Source: a virus
IMG/VR virus record: IMGVR_UViG_3300032213_001531
Coordinates: 1-64,000 of that record
Length of the DNA stretch: 64,000 nucleotides
Strand: one strand, 5' to 3'
The position numbers and the translations under genes are program-made. Shown in pieces: positions 20,432 through 27,475 of this stretch (position 1 is its first letter; the number at the start of each line of letters is the position of its first letter). The notes beneath the pieces are model-generated. The model was not told the origin of the DNA, searched no databases, and saw nothing but the letters and a program-made list of their open reading frames with translations.

Positions 20432-21241
20432 TTACCCCTTAAGTGCTTTGAAAGTTTTAGGACCAATTACACCATCTGCTGCGCCAAGTTGTGGATTCTT
20501 TTTTTGCCACGCAATTACAGCCTTTTTAGTTCCTTCACCAAACTCGCCATCAGCTGTGATTCCAAGAGCAGTTTGAACAATCTTGACATCTGAACCCTTA
20601 GATCCAATCTTTAGGGCTTTAAAGGCTGCTGGAGCCTTCTTGACAGCCTTCTTTGCTGCTGGTGCTGAAGTTGGAGCAGCAGGGGTATCTGTTGATGTAA
20701 CTTTAGATAGTAAAGGTGCATTTTCTTCTCCAGCATATACTGGACGACCCCAACCGACAACTGCGTTGACTAACTTTTTCTTGTTATTTTTTACATAGCC
20801 ACGAGTCTTCTCAACACACATTCCGCCATTGCGCTGATCTCCCTTTGCAGTTCCTGAAGTGTTTCCTTCAATAACTTGAATAGTACCATCGCCATTGTTC
20901 TTGATACAAAGACCAACATGTGAAATACGATTTACCCCATCATCTGGGAAGTCAAAGTAAATCCAATCTCCTGGAGTTGGATCATCGTTGCGAGCATCTG
21001 CCCAACGATTATTCTTCTTAAACCAATCTGATGCTGCAACAGTTGCTGCACTCTTTGGATACTTTTTAGCATCAAGTCCTGAAGTATACGCACACCAAGA
21101 AACAAATGACTGGCACCATGGAAGGAAGTTTGCACCTGTCCACTTACCGTACTTTGTTTCATTATCTTTTGGACCTTCAATAGTCCCAATTTCCGCTTTA
21201 GCAACCTCAATGATTGCTTCTAATGATCCTTTTGCTGCCAT
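20432..21241 (-). CDS. endolysin: CHAP amidase/peptidase plus peptidoglycan-binding domain
   Basis: The 269-residue protein has an N-terminal CHAP domain with catalytic Cys in FLPWCQSFVSWC (about 40) and His in ISHVGLC (about 112), then PGDWIYFDF. A Pro/Ala/Lys linker (about 185-205) joins a C-terminal PG_binding_1 domain (IGSKGSDVKIVQTALG, DGVIGPKTFKAL). It cleaves cell-wall peptides for host lysis. A consensus promoter and AAGGAG seven bases before ATG 21241 imply strong expression. No signal peptide, so a holin should release it. Confidence 0.9.
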   Translation of the reverse strand: MAAKGSLEAIIEVAKAEIGTIEGPKDNETKYGKWTGANFLPWCQSFVSWCAYTSGLDAKKYPKSAATVAASDWFKKNNRWADARNDDPTPGDWIYFDFPDDGVNRISHVGLCIKNNGDGTIQVIEGNTSGTAKGDQRNGGMCVEKTRGYVKNNKKKLVNAVVGWGRPVYAGEENAPLLSKVTSTDTPAAPTSAPAAKKAVKKAPAAFKALKIGSKGSDVKIVQTALGITADGEFGEGTKKAVIAWQKKNPQLGAADGVIGPKTFKALKG

Positions 21242-21278
21242 GTTAAATCTCCTTTGTATAGTCTTTAAGACTTAATCT

Positions 21279-21308
21279 ATTATATCAGAATCAGGCTTGG
21301 CCTGTCAA
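21279..21308 (-). promoter_or_regulatory. strong promoter for endolysin
   Basis: On the minus strand TTGACA (21303-21308), an 18-base spacer and TATAAT (21279-21284). The leader is about 30 bases with AAGGAG, so this one is not leaderless. The -35 box overlaps the end of the HNH gene. Confidence 0.75.
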
Positions 21309-21563
21309 CCTTATGTGCGTTCTCATCCTATGACAATTAGCACATACTACTTCACATTTTGCAATCTCTTTTTTGATTGCTGCCCAAGAAAATCCATCAT
21401 GAATCATTCTTGAAATATTATATTTTTTATCTCTAAGGTGATCAAAATCTAAGACTATATGATTTGTAATACCACAATCAACACACCCAGACAGTTCTTT
21501 AATCTCCATCAGTCTTTTTTTAAACTGTTGTTTATTATAAACTACCAACTCTTTGTCAGTCAT
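21291..21563 (-). CDS. HNH endonuclease
   Basis: The 90-residue product has CVDC, LDFDHLRDKKYNIS and CANCHRMRT, the zinc pairs and D-H...N/H residues of small HNH endonucleases. It may be a free-standing homing nuclease or help with DNA packaging. TATAAT (21571-21576) ends seven bases before ATG 21563. A long-range hairpin lies just upstream. Confidence 0.88.
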   Translation of the reverse strand: MTDKELVVYNKQQFKKRLMEIKELSGCVDCGITNHIVLDFDHLRDKKYNISRMIHDGFSWAAIKKEIAKCEVVCANCHRMRTHIRLTGQA

Positions 21564-21592
21564 TAAAATTATTATACCGCTAAATGTTAAAG

Positions 21593-21671
21593 CCCTATAC
21601 AGGTAATTCAGGCACGAAGGCCAGGTCGTATAAATGGGTAACTAAATCCATCTCTAAGGTCCTGTATAGGG
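21593..21671. ncRNA. 79-base structured RNA candidate closed by an 11-bp stem
   Basis: CCCTATACAGG (21593-21603) pairs perfectly with CCTGTATAGGG (21661-21671). Inside are ATGG/CCAT and ACG/CGT or GGC/GCC mini-hairpins, which would give a multi-branched fold. It lies between the HNH start and tRNA-Asn. The strand is undecided. It is too long-looped for a simple terminator. Confidence 0.4.
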
Positions 21672-21701
21672 TATTTTAATCATATCACTTTATTTAATTT
21701 G

Positions 21702-21774
21702 CTGCCTCACCTGGCCTCGATCCAGGGACATCCGAATTAACAGTTCGGCGCTCTACCAACTGAGCTATGAGGCA
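21702..21774 (-). tRNA. tRNA-Asn (GTT)
   Basis: On the minus strand the acceptor TGCCTCA/TGAGGCA, D-arm GCTC/GAGC, anticodon stem CCGAA/TTCGG with loop CTGTTAA and T-arm CCTGG-ATCGAGG-CCAGG make a full cloverleaf. It is away from the main tRNA trio. Confidence 0.92.
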
Positions 21775-21780
21775 AATCCT

Positions 21781-22548
21781 TTATGAGTAGATTTCAACTA
21801 ATCCATTAGACAAGTTGCTAAGGCTTACCCAACGTGCTGCAACTGCTGAAGTAGCAGATGAAGTGGTTAGGGGAATAAGACCAAAAACATTAGATACAAA
21901 GTTTGATCCATTAGTTTTTTGAAGATCTACAGAAAAATCAGTGTTTAAATCAAACACATTTCCAGGACTTGTAACTGAATTTGTATCAGTAATACATGCT
22001 GGATAATCTACATTTTTCTTAGGAGCATTTCCAGTTGAAATAAATACTGGAATACCCTTAGACTTAAGTACAGAAATCAAATTTCTAATTTCTTTATCTG
22101 CTAAATCTACTGTATATGGTGCTGAGGCACTTGGCATACAGGGTTTAGATGGATGGTTAAAAAATCTTGAAAATGATACAGCAGCAATTTGAGAAGAATT
22201 GGTATTTACCCAACGCAAAGCATCAATAAAAGTTGCTGGAGTTACATCTGATTGTGGGCTTGGTGAAGATCTTAAAGCAATAATCTTTAAGCTTGTATTT
22301 TGCTTTTTAGCAACTTCAACCATGGCATTTCCGTGATTTAAATTATCTGATAAAGAGCTTGGAAACTTTTTGACAACGTCTGTACAAGGTGCTTTGGTTG
22401 CAACTACTACACATAAAACATTTGAAGATGCTACTCTTGAATCAAAGTATGAGTCAATAATAACTAAAGACTTAGTTTCTGTTGCTTGTGATTGAATTGG
22501 TGTTACGATTGAAAACAATAATACAAATGCTGCTAATACTTTTTTCAT
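21781..22548 (-). CDS. secreted subtilase-like (S8) protein
   Basis: The 255-residue protein has a signal peptide (VLAAFVLLFSIVTPIQSQA). It then shows S8 landmarks: VIIDSYFD for the Asp, NHGNAMVEVA for the His, IPVFISTGNA for the oxyanion Asn, and TTSSATSAVAARW where the catalytic Ser should be. The Ser motif departs from the usual GTSxA, so activity is uncertain. An exported protease could act on the host surface or on other phage or cell-surface proteins. Ends just after tRNA-Asn. Confidence 0.72.
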   Translation of the reverse strand: MKKVLAAFVLLFSIVTPIQSQATETKSLVIIDSYFDSRVASSNVLCVVVATKAPCTDVVKKFPSSLSDNLNHGNAMVEVAKKQNTSLKIIALRSSPSPQSDVTPATFIDALRWVNTNSSQIAAVSFSRFFNHPSKPCMPSASAPYTVDLADKEIRNLISVLKSKGIPVFISTGNAPKKNVDYPACITDTNSVTSPGNVFDLNTDFSVDLQKTNGSNFVSNVFGLIPLTTSSATSAVAARWVSLSNLSNGLVEIYS

Positions 22549-22549
22549 T

Positions 22550-22732
22550 TTAATCCTTTATCCTAATTACTACTTGACATGGGTCGCCACCTTGGTCCCA
22601 CTCTTCTATTTCTTCTTCACTCATGTATGGATCGCCATCATGAGTATTACAGAACGGTTCTGTTATCCATCCCCGCTCAATTCCATTAGTTAGCCAGATG
22701 TTAAATTCATCATAGTCTTGATCAATAGTCAT
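22550..22732 (-). CDS. small conserved actinophage-type hypothetical protein (60 aa)
   Basis: An acidic protein with GIERGWITEPFCNTHDGDP and GGDPCQVVIRI, a pattern I recall from actinobacterial and actinophage small proteins. TATACT ends exactly six bases before ATG 22732, with TTGACA 17 bases further, so this is a clean leaderless gene. Function unknown. Confidence 0.75.
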   Translation of the reverse strand: MTIDQDYDEFNIWLTNGIERGWITEPFCNTHDGDPYMSEEEIEEWDQGGDPCQVVIRIKD

Positions 22733-22738
22733 ACTTTA

Positions 22739-22767
22739 AGTATAGTCCTAAACACTGACAATGTCAA
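22739..22767 (-). promoter_or_regulatory. leaderless-type promoter for gene ending at 22550
   Basis: On the minus strand TTGACA (22762-22767), a 17-base spacer and TATACT (22739-22744) end six bases before ATG 22732. The -35 overlaps the 3' end of the Ntn hydrolase gene. Confidence 0.75.
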
Positions 22768-23272
22768 CTGGACCAGCACAAGATGGTGAAAACTTAATTG
22801 CTGCTCCAACTGCTAATTGTAAACGTCTGCGTGGGTCTCTAGATTTTTCAGTTGCGTGAAGAGCACCGTAAGCATACTCAGCACCAGAACCCATTGCTAA
22901 ATAATCTAAATCATATTTTGATAAAGACATATCTGCGGAGCTGTGTTCATAAATTTGTCCTTTAATTGCAATAATTAAACCAAAGTCTGAATCTTTTCCT
23001 GTGTCAACCCACCAGTCTGTATAAAACTTTTTGAGTTGTTTGATAAACTTGGTTTGCATAAACTTATCTGTGTCACGAATATCTGGTATGTCTGGATTAA
23101 AATTATAACGAAGTCTTTCGCCATCCATAGAACCTGCATAGCCAATTAAATATGGACCAAGCTTCCAAACTTTTGGTGCAGTAAGTGATAGAATCGTTCC
23201 ATCATCTGAAGCACCACGATCACCAGCTAAATAAATTTTATTTTCATGTCTTACTACAGCGATACAAGTCAT
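22748..23272 (-). CDS. HslV/proteasome-beta-like Ntn hydrolase
   Basis: I start at ATG 23272, which has GGAGAGGG eight bases upstream, not at 23314. The mature N-terminus would then be TCIAVV. With Thr as residue 1, the Asp of AGDRG is residue 17 and the Lys of APKVWKL is residue 33, exactly the T1-D17-K33 catalytic set of HslV and proteasome beta subunits. GSGAEYAYGAL later matches the GSGG-x-YA-x-A helix. It probably forms a peptidase ring. No HslU or other unfoldase is seen in the window. Confidence 0.82.
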   Translation of the reverse strand: MTCIAVVRHENKIYLAGDRGASDDGTILSLTAPKVWKLGPYLIGYAGSMDGERLRYNFNPDIPDIRDTDKFMQTKFIKQLKKFYTDWWVDTGKDSDFGLIIAIKGQIYEHSSADMSLSKYDLDYLAMGSGAEYAYGALHATEKSRDPRRRLQLAVGAAIKFSPSCAGPVDIVSV

Positions 23273-23304
23273 GGCTAAAGCCCTCTCCAGATAGGTTATA
23301 TTTA

Positions 23305-23333
23305 AGTATACCATCCCTGGAAAGGGCTGTCAA
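23305..23333 (-). promoter_or_regulatory. consensus promoter for the Ntn hydrolase gene
   Basis: On the minus strand TTGACA (23328-23333), a 17-base spacer and TATACT (23305-23310). The leader is about 26 bases with a Shine-Dalgarno site, so this gene is translated conventionally. Confidence 0.75.
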
Positions 23334-23349
23334 ACATGCTTAATTATGA

Positions 23350-23637
23350 CTAATTAGCCTTTTTGTCTACTGATTTAAAAGCATCATTAATCTCTGCTAA
23401 TGTTAGCTTTCCATCGTCCAAAAAAGCTCTTGCCAGTCTTTCAATAACTGTGGCTACGCCTAATAGTCCTGCTAAGAATACAGCCTGCATAGTATCAATT
23501 CCTACTACTGCTCCTGCTCCTAAGACTGATAGTCCTGATGCTGCGAATACCGCTAAAATTCTCATAAGAATATTTGTTATTGCTTTTTGTGGGTGCTCTT
23601 TTTTAGGGGCTTCTACTACTATTTTTTTAGTTGCCAT
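23350..23637 (-). CDS. holin-like membrane protein (95 aa)
   Basis: The protein has a Lys-rich start, two hydrophobic helices (about 23-40 and 48-62) and the end pattern IERLARAFLDDGKLTLAEIN, common in actinophage membrane proteins annotated as holins. It is in an ATGA-style operon with two further small membrane proteins below the PA14 adhesin gene. Confidence 0.6.
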   Translation of the reverse strand: MATKKIVVEAPKKEHPQKAITNILMRILAVFAASGLSVLGAGAVVGIDTMQAVFLAGLLGVATVIERLARAFLDDGKLTLAEINDAFKSVDKKAN

Positions 23638-23849
23638 TATTTATCTCCTTTTCCTGCAAAGTATCCACCAATAATTCCTATTAGTCCTACTAATGCATTT
23701 TGTACTAATGCTATTGCATCTGAGTTTGTTCCAAATTTTTCACCTGATGTTGCCTGCTGCATTAACATTGAAGAGTATTCTCCAATTACGACAAGGCCAA
23801 TAAAACCTAATATTCCTAGGGTAATTACCCACATTAATTTATCTTTCAT
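23637..23849 (-). CDS. two-helix membrane protein (70 aa), holin-like
   Basis: Two hydrophobic segments (MWVITLGILGFIGLVVI and ALVGLIGIIGGYFAG) with a polar loop. It overlaps neighbours on both sides. It may work with the adjacent membrane proteins in lysis, but this is by position only. Confidence 0.6.
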   Translation of the reverse strand: MKDKLMWVITLGILGFIGLVVIGEYSSMLMQQATSGEKFGTNSDAIALVQNALVGLIGIIGGYFAGKGDK

Positions 23850-24019
23850 TCGTCATCATCTCTATTTCTAATTGGATAGGTAATTGCCCATGCAATCAAT
23901 GTACCTATAATTGCATAACCCACTATCGTCTTTGCCGAACCATCAAGGACAACCCAGGCAATAAACATACCTAGAAGTGTCCAAAGCTGATCTATCATAT
24001 CTTTTATTACTCTCATCAT
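23846..24019 (-). CDS. two-helix membrane protein (57 aa)
   Basis: ATG 24019 has GGAG six bases upstream and lies at the end of the PA14 gene. The 57-residue product has two helices (LLGMFIAWVVL and VGYAIIGTLIAWAI) and an acidic end (RNRDDDE). No family is recognised; holin or antiholin is possible. Confidence 0.6.
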   Translation of the reverse strand: MMRVIKDMIDQLWTLLGMFIAWVVLDGSAKTIVGYAIIGTLIAWAITYPIRNRDDDE

Positions 24020-26727
24020 GGTCTTCTCCTTACTCCCTTGGAATTGCCAGAGGCTCCTCCTCCACCTGATCCCCCACCAGAATTACCTCCTGATGATGAT
24101 CCTCCAGTGGATGTTGCAGCGCCAACAGCATTCATTGCTGCTCCTGCTGCCACTACTGTTGCAACAACCATGTTGGTTGCTTCTTCTCTTTCTCCTGGAG
24201 TCATATCTGCTCCAATACTTCCAAGTGCTGCTAATGCTGCTCCTGGGTCTGTAAATGCTGCTTCTAATAATGCACCTGCATCAGTAACTAACTCAACATT
24301 TGCAGCAACTTCAGCAGTAATAACAAGTGCCTCTCCGCTTTCAGATGTACGAACTTCAACTGGAGTTTCTTTTGGAAGGTCTTTATATTCAATTCCAGCA
24401 TCCTGAATTTGTGCTGCTGTTACATTTTCTCCAGATGAAACTGCTGCTGCGATAACAACTGTTGCAATTAAATCTTTTTGCTCAACAGTTAATGGGGCAT
24501 CTGATTGTTTAATTGCTTCTACAATACTTTTAACTTCTGCTTGTGTAACCTTACCATCAGAATTAATATTATCTAAAACCTTTTTAGTATCTTCTGCTGT
24601 AATCTTTCCGTCAGTCAAAGCCTTTTGCTCAGCAATCTTTCTATCTTCTTCTGCTTTTAATCTTGCAGCCTCAGCCTCTTTAGCCTTTTGCTCTGCTAAT
24701 ATTCTTGCATCTTCTGCTGCCTTATCTTTAGCAATTTGTGCAAGTCTATCTGCTTCAGCCTTAGCCTTTGCTTCTTCTTGTGCCTTTTTTATTGCCTCAA
24801 GTCGTGCATCTTCTTCTGCCTTTGCTTTGGCTTCAGCCTCTGCCTTTAATCTGTCTGCTTCTGCTTTGGCTGCAGCCTCTGCTGCTAGTCTATCTTTTTC
24901 TGCCTGAATTCTTGCTTCTTCTTCTGCTTTCTTTCTTTGCTCTTCAGCAATTCTGGCATCCTCTTCTGCTTTAGCCTTGGCTATTTCTGCAGCAATTCTT
25001 TCTTCTTCTGCTTTCTTTTCAGCAGCCTCTGCTGCTAAACGATCAGCCTCTGCTTTTGCTTCTGCCTCTGCTTTAATTCTTGCTGCTTCAACCTCTGCTG
25101 CAATGCGATCTGCTTCTTGCTTGGCCTCTATCTCTGCCTTAATTCTTGCAGCCTCAATTTCAGAGGCTATACGAGCAGCCTCAACCTGCGCTGCTATTCT
25201 TTCTGCTTCAATTCTTTCTGCTTCTGCTAGTCTTGCTACTTCTGCTAGTCTTGCTACTTCTGCTAACCTAGCAACCTCTGCTAACCTAGCAATTTCTGCA
25301 AGCCTAGCAACCTCTGTAAGTCGTGCTTCTTCAGCAAGCCTAGCAACTTCAGCCAATCTTGCAACCTCTGCTAATCTTGCTAATTCTGCAGTAACGGCTG
25401 CTATTCTTTCTGCTTCAAGCCTAGCAACCTCTGCTAACCTAGCAACCTCTGCTAGTCTTGCTACTTCTGCTAACCTAGCAATTTCTGCAAGCCTAGCAAC
25501 CTCTGCTAACCTAGCAATCTCTGTAAGTCTTGCTACTTCTGCTAACCTTGCTACTTCAGCAAGTCTTGCTACCTCAGCAAGTCTAGCGACCTCAGCAGTT
25601 GCTGCTGCAATTCTTGCCTCTTCTTGCTGTGCTGCTAACAACGCTGCTGCTTCTGCTTCAAGCCTAGCAACCTCTGCTAATCTAGCAACTTCCGCCAACC
25701 TAGCTACCTCTGCAAGTCTTGCTACCTCAGCCAATCTTGCTACCTCAGCCAATCTTGCTACCTCTGCAAGCCTTGCTTCTTCTGCTAATCGTGCAACTTC
25801 TGCGGTAGCCGCTGCGATTGCAGCTTCAGCAGCTGCCTGCTCTGCTGCAATTTCTTCTGCAGTCTTTCCAATTTTTAATGTAACAACATTTGAGTTTTCA
25901 GAGTATAGGGCTAATGTATCATTGTCTGATCTAATATGAAATGACCATACAGTCCCGCTTGGTCTTAGTGACTCAAGCAATGAGTGATCAATTGTTATTG
26001 TTGTATTAAGTGAATTCGGCCCACCAACATTTCCAGTTGCAATTCCCCATCCGTTACAGCCAGAACAATTAAAACTTATTGCATATCTTTCTGGTTGAGT
26101 ATTACCAGTATCTGGAGCATCCCAATCTAAAACCGTTGTAGTTGCACCATCTACTACTGTTAAATTTCTTGGTGGCCCTATTGTTTTAACTACTGGGGCT
26201 GCTTGTGAAGTAAAGGCTGATGCTGGAATGATCTGCATTGATCCAGATTGATCCCAGTTTAAAAATACGTTTGCTCCACCACCATTTTCATAGTACATTA
26301 ATTCTATTGTTTTAGGGACTCCTGCTGTAAAAGATACTGGGGCACTTGTAGTTCCTCCCCCACCCTTGTCTCTCCAGTCATCTGCCACTAAGACTCCATC
26401 AATATATAGCCTTGTACCATCGTCTGCTGTTGCTAAAAATGATATGTTTTGAGTAGAATCGCTTCTAACTGAACCAGTAAACCGTACGATAACATCCTCT
26501 GAAGGGCCACCTAATACACTACCAGAACCCCACTGGAAGTCAATGTTAGGTACATTTGTAGTTACTACTGGAGAGGCTCCCTGGGGTATATAAGGGGCAT
26601 TGTTCTGTCCTAGTACATTGTAAACCTGGGCAGTTAAGCCTTCTGCAGCATGGGCTTTATCAATACCTACAATTAGGGGAAATAATGCTAGGGATAACAC
26701 AAGAAATATGCGTAAAAACTTTTTCAT
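24016..26727 (-). CDS. secreted PA14-domain adhesin with long helical repeats
   Basis: A 903-residue protein: signal peptide (FLRIFLVLSLALFPLIVG, ending near HA), a PA14 domain about 28-180 (FLATADDGTRLYIDGVLV, ELMYYENGGGANVFLNW), a fibronectin-like segment about 180-290, then some 190 residues built of the six-residue unit ARLAEV, an Ala/Glu/Lys/Arg helix to about 700, a small EF-hand-like DGKVTQAEVK segment, and a Gly/Ser tail. PA14 binds carbohydrates. A surface fibre or cell-surface adhesin is likely. It has its own extended -10 promoter (TATAAT 26763-26768). Confidence 0.75.
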   Translation of the reverse strand: MKKFLRIFLVLSLALFPLIVGIDKAHAAEGLTAQVYNVLGQNNAPYIPQGASPVVTTNVPNIDFQWGSGSVLGGPSEDVIVRFTGSVRSDSTQNISFLATADDGTRLYIDGVLVADDWRDKGGGGTTSAPVSFTAGVPKTIELMYYENGGGANVFLNWDQSGSMQIIPASAFTSQAAPVVKTIGPPRNLTVVDGATTTVLDWDAPDTGNTQPERYAISFNCSGCNGWGIATGNVGGPNSLNTTITIDHSLLESLRPSGTVWSFHIRSDNDTLALYSENSNVVTLKIGKTAEEIAAEQAAAEAAIAAATAEVARLAEEARLAEVARLAEVARLAEVARLAEVARLAEVARLAEVARLEAEAAALLAAQQEEARIAAATAEVARLAEVARLAEVARLAEVARLTEIARLAEVARLAEIARLAEVARLAEVARLAEVARLEAERIAAVTAELARLAEVARLAEVARLAEEARLTEVARLAEIARLAEVARLAEVARLAEVARLAEAERIEAERIAAQVEAARIASEIEAARIKAEIEAKQEADRIAAEVEAARIKAEAEAKAEADRLAAEAAEKKAEEERIAAEIAKAKAEEDARIAEEQRKKAEEEARIQAEKDRLAAEAAAKAEADRLKAEAEAKAKAEEDARLEAIKKAQEEAKAKAEADRLAQIAKDKAAEDARILAEQKAKEAEAARLKAEEDRKIAEQKALTDGKITAEDTKKVLDNINSDGKVTQAEVKSIVEAIKQSDAPLTVEQKDLIATVVIAAAVSSGENVTAAQIQDAGIEYKDLPKETPVEVRTSESGEALVITAEVAANVELVTDAGALLEAAFTDPGAALAALGSIGADMTPGEREEATNMVVATVVAAGAAMNAVGAATSTGGSSSGGNSGGGSGGGGASGNSKGVRRRP
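25225..25810 (-). repeat. 18-bp coding tandem repeats (ARLAEV units)
   Basis: Three blocks of an 18-base unit encode ARLAEV with minor variants (ARLAEI, ARLTEV, ARLAEE). Codons vary between units while residues are kept, so the repeat is selected at the protein level. The region can expand or shrink by recombination. Confidence 0.85.
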
Positions 26728-26795
26728 ATCTTTATCCCCCTAACACAATGTCTAATAGGGTTATTATATCATTTTATTATAAAAAAGAAGGGTTA

Positions 26796-26809
26796 ACACT
26801 CAAAAGTGT
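26796..26809 (-). terminator. possible terminator after cupin gene
   Basis: On the minus strand ACACT-TTTG-AGTGT is followed after six bases by a T-rich run. The stem is only 5 bp, so this is a weak call. Confidence 0.4.
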
Positions 26810-26813
26810 ATGT

Positions 26814-27404
26814 TTATTTTATTTCTTTGCTATTTAGATTATCTATTAAAAGTCCTGCTCTAGGACCTTCGCACCAAACCTCATGCGAGTTTTCAAGAGG
26901 AAGATATAGCATATCTCCTGAATTTAACGTATATGTAATTCCTTCGTCTATCTTCCAAAATGATGTACCAACTATCTGCCAATAAAAAATATCATGTGGG
27001 TCATGATGATCTGAAACAAGTCTATCAGATAATGACATTCTTATTCCTTGAGGGTGCCAATCGCTATCGCAATCATGCTGTTGTTTTTTATAATAAGCAC
27101 ATTTTCTATTATCTTTAGAATTATTTAATTTATATAGTAGATCTGCTACTCCTGCAAATTCATCAAACAGGTTGCTATTTTGTGGTGCCAGCCAAAATTT
27201 ATTCTGTATTTGTATGTTGCCTATGTTATCTAATGCGTCAGGGTTATTAACCCTTTTGACTCTTTCAGCTAAGTCAGGGTTTGACATCGTCGATTCTTTA
27301 TATATATATTTGATCATATCTTCCCATGTAATTTCTGGGATTTGATATTTTTCAAACACTAATCCGTGTTTATTTTTTTTTGCTTCTTTAATTAAATCTA
27401 ACAT
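26814..27404 (-). CDS. cupin/JmjC-like protein, paralogue of 6955-7518
   Basis: The 196-residue protein shares with the earlier cupin the core DIFYWQIVGTSFWKI, GDMLYLPLENSHEV and the N-terminal ITWEDMIKYIYKES. A DHHDPHD stretch supplies the metal His and Asp, and the NSHEV His the distal ligand. It is probably an Fe(II)-dependent oxygenase of unknown substrate. TATAAT (27411-27416) ends six bases before ATG 27404, directly after the terminator of the upstream gene. Confidence 0.72.
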   Translation of the reverse strand: MLDLIKEAKKNKHGLVFEKYQIPEITWEDMIKYIYKESTMSNPDLAERVKRVNNPDALDNIGNIQIQNKFWLAPQNSNLFDEFAGVADLLYKLNNSKDNRKCAYYKKQQHDCDSDWHPQGIRMSLSDRLVSDHHDPHDIFYWQIVGTSFWKIDEGITYTLNSGDMLYLPLENSHEVWCEGPRAGLLIDNLNSKEIK

Positions 27405-27424
27405 ATTTACATTATATCATCACA

Positions 27425-27459
27425 TAAAAGAAGAGGGGCTGGCATATAGCCAACCCCTC
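27425..27459 (-). terminator. rho-independent terminator after surface-protein gene
   Basis: On the minus strand GAGGGGTTGGC pairs with GCCAGCCCCTC around TATAT, followed by TTCTTTT. It is the strongest terminator in the window and ends the S-layer-like gene. Confidence 0.88.
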
Positions 27460-27475
27460 AACTTATTAAGTTAAA

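Noticed and set aside
21291-21563. HNH gene as part of a group I intron
   Set aside because: No interrupted gene or intron core flanks it; both neighbours are complete.
21593-21671. Hammerhead or other self-cleaving ribozyme
   Set aside because: The conserved CTGATGA and GAAA core is absent on both strands.
24977-25939. Long plus-strand ORF of 320 codons opposite the PA14 gene
   Set aside because: It is the antisense shadow of the ARLAEV repeats: low-complexity Ala/Ser translation, no start signal, and strong coding evidence on the other strand.
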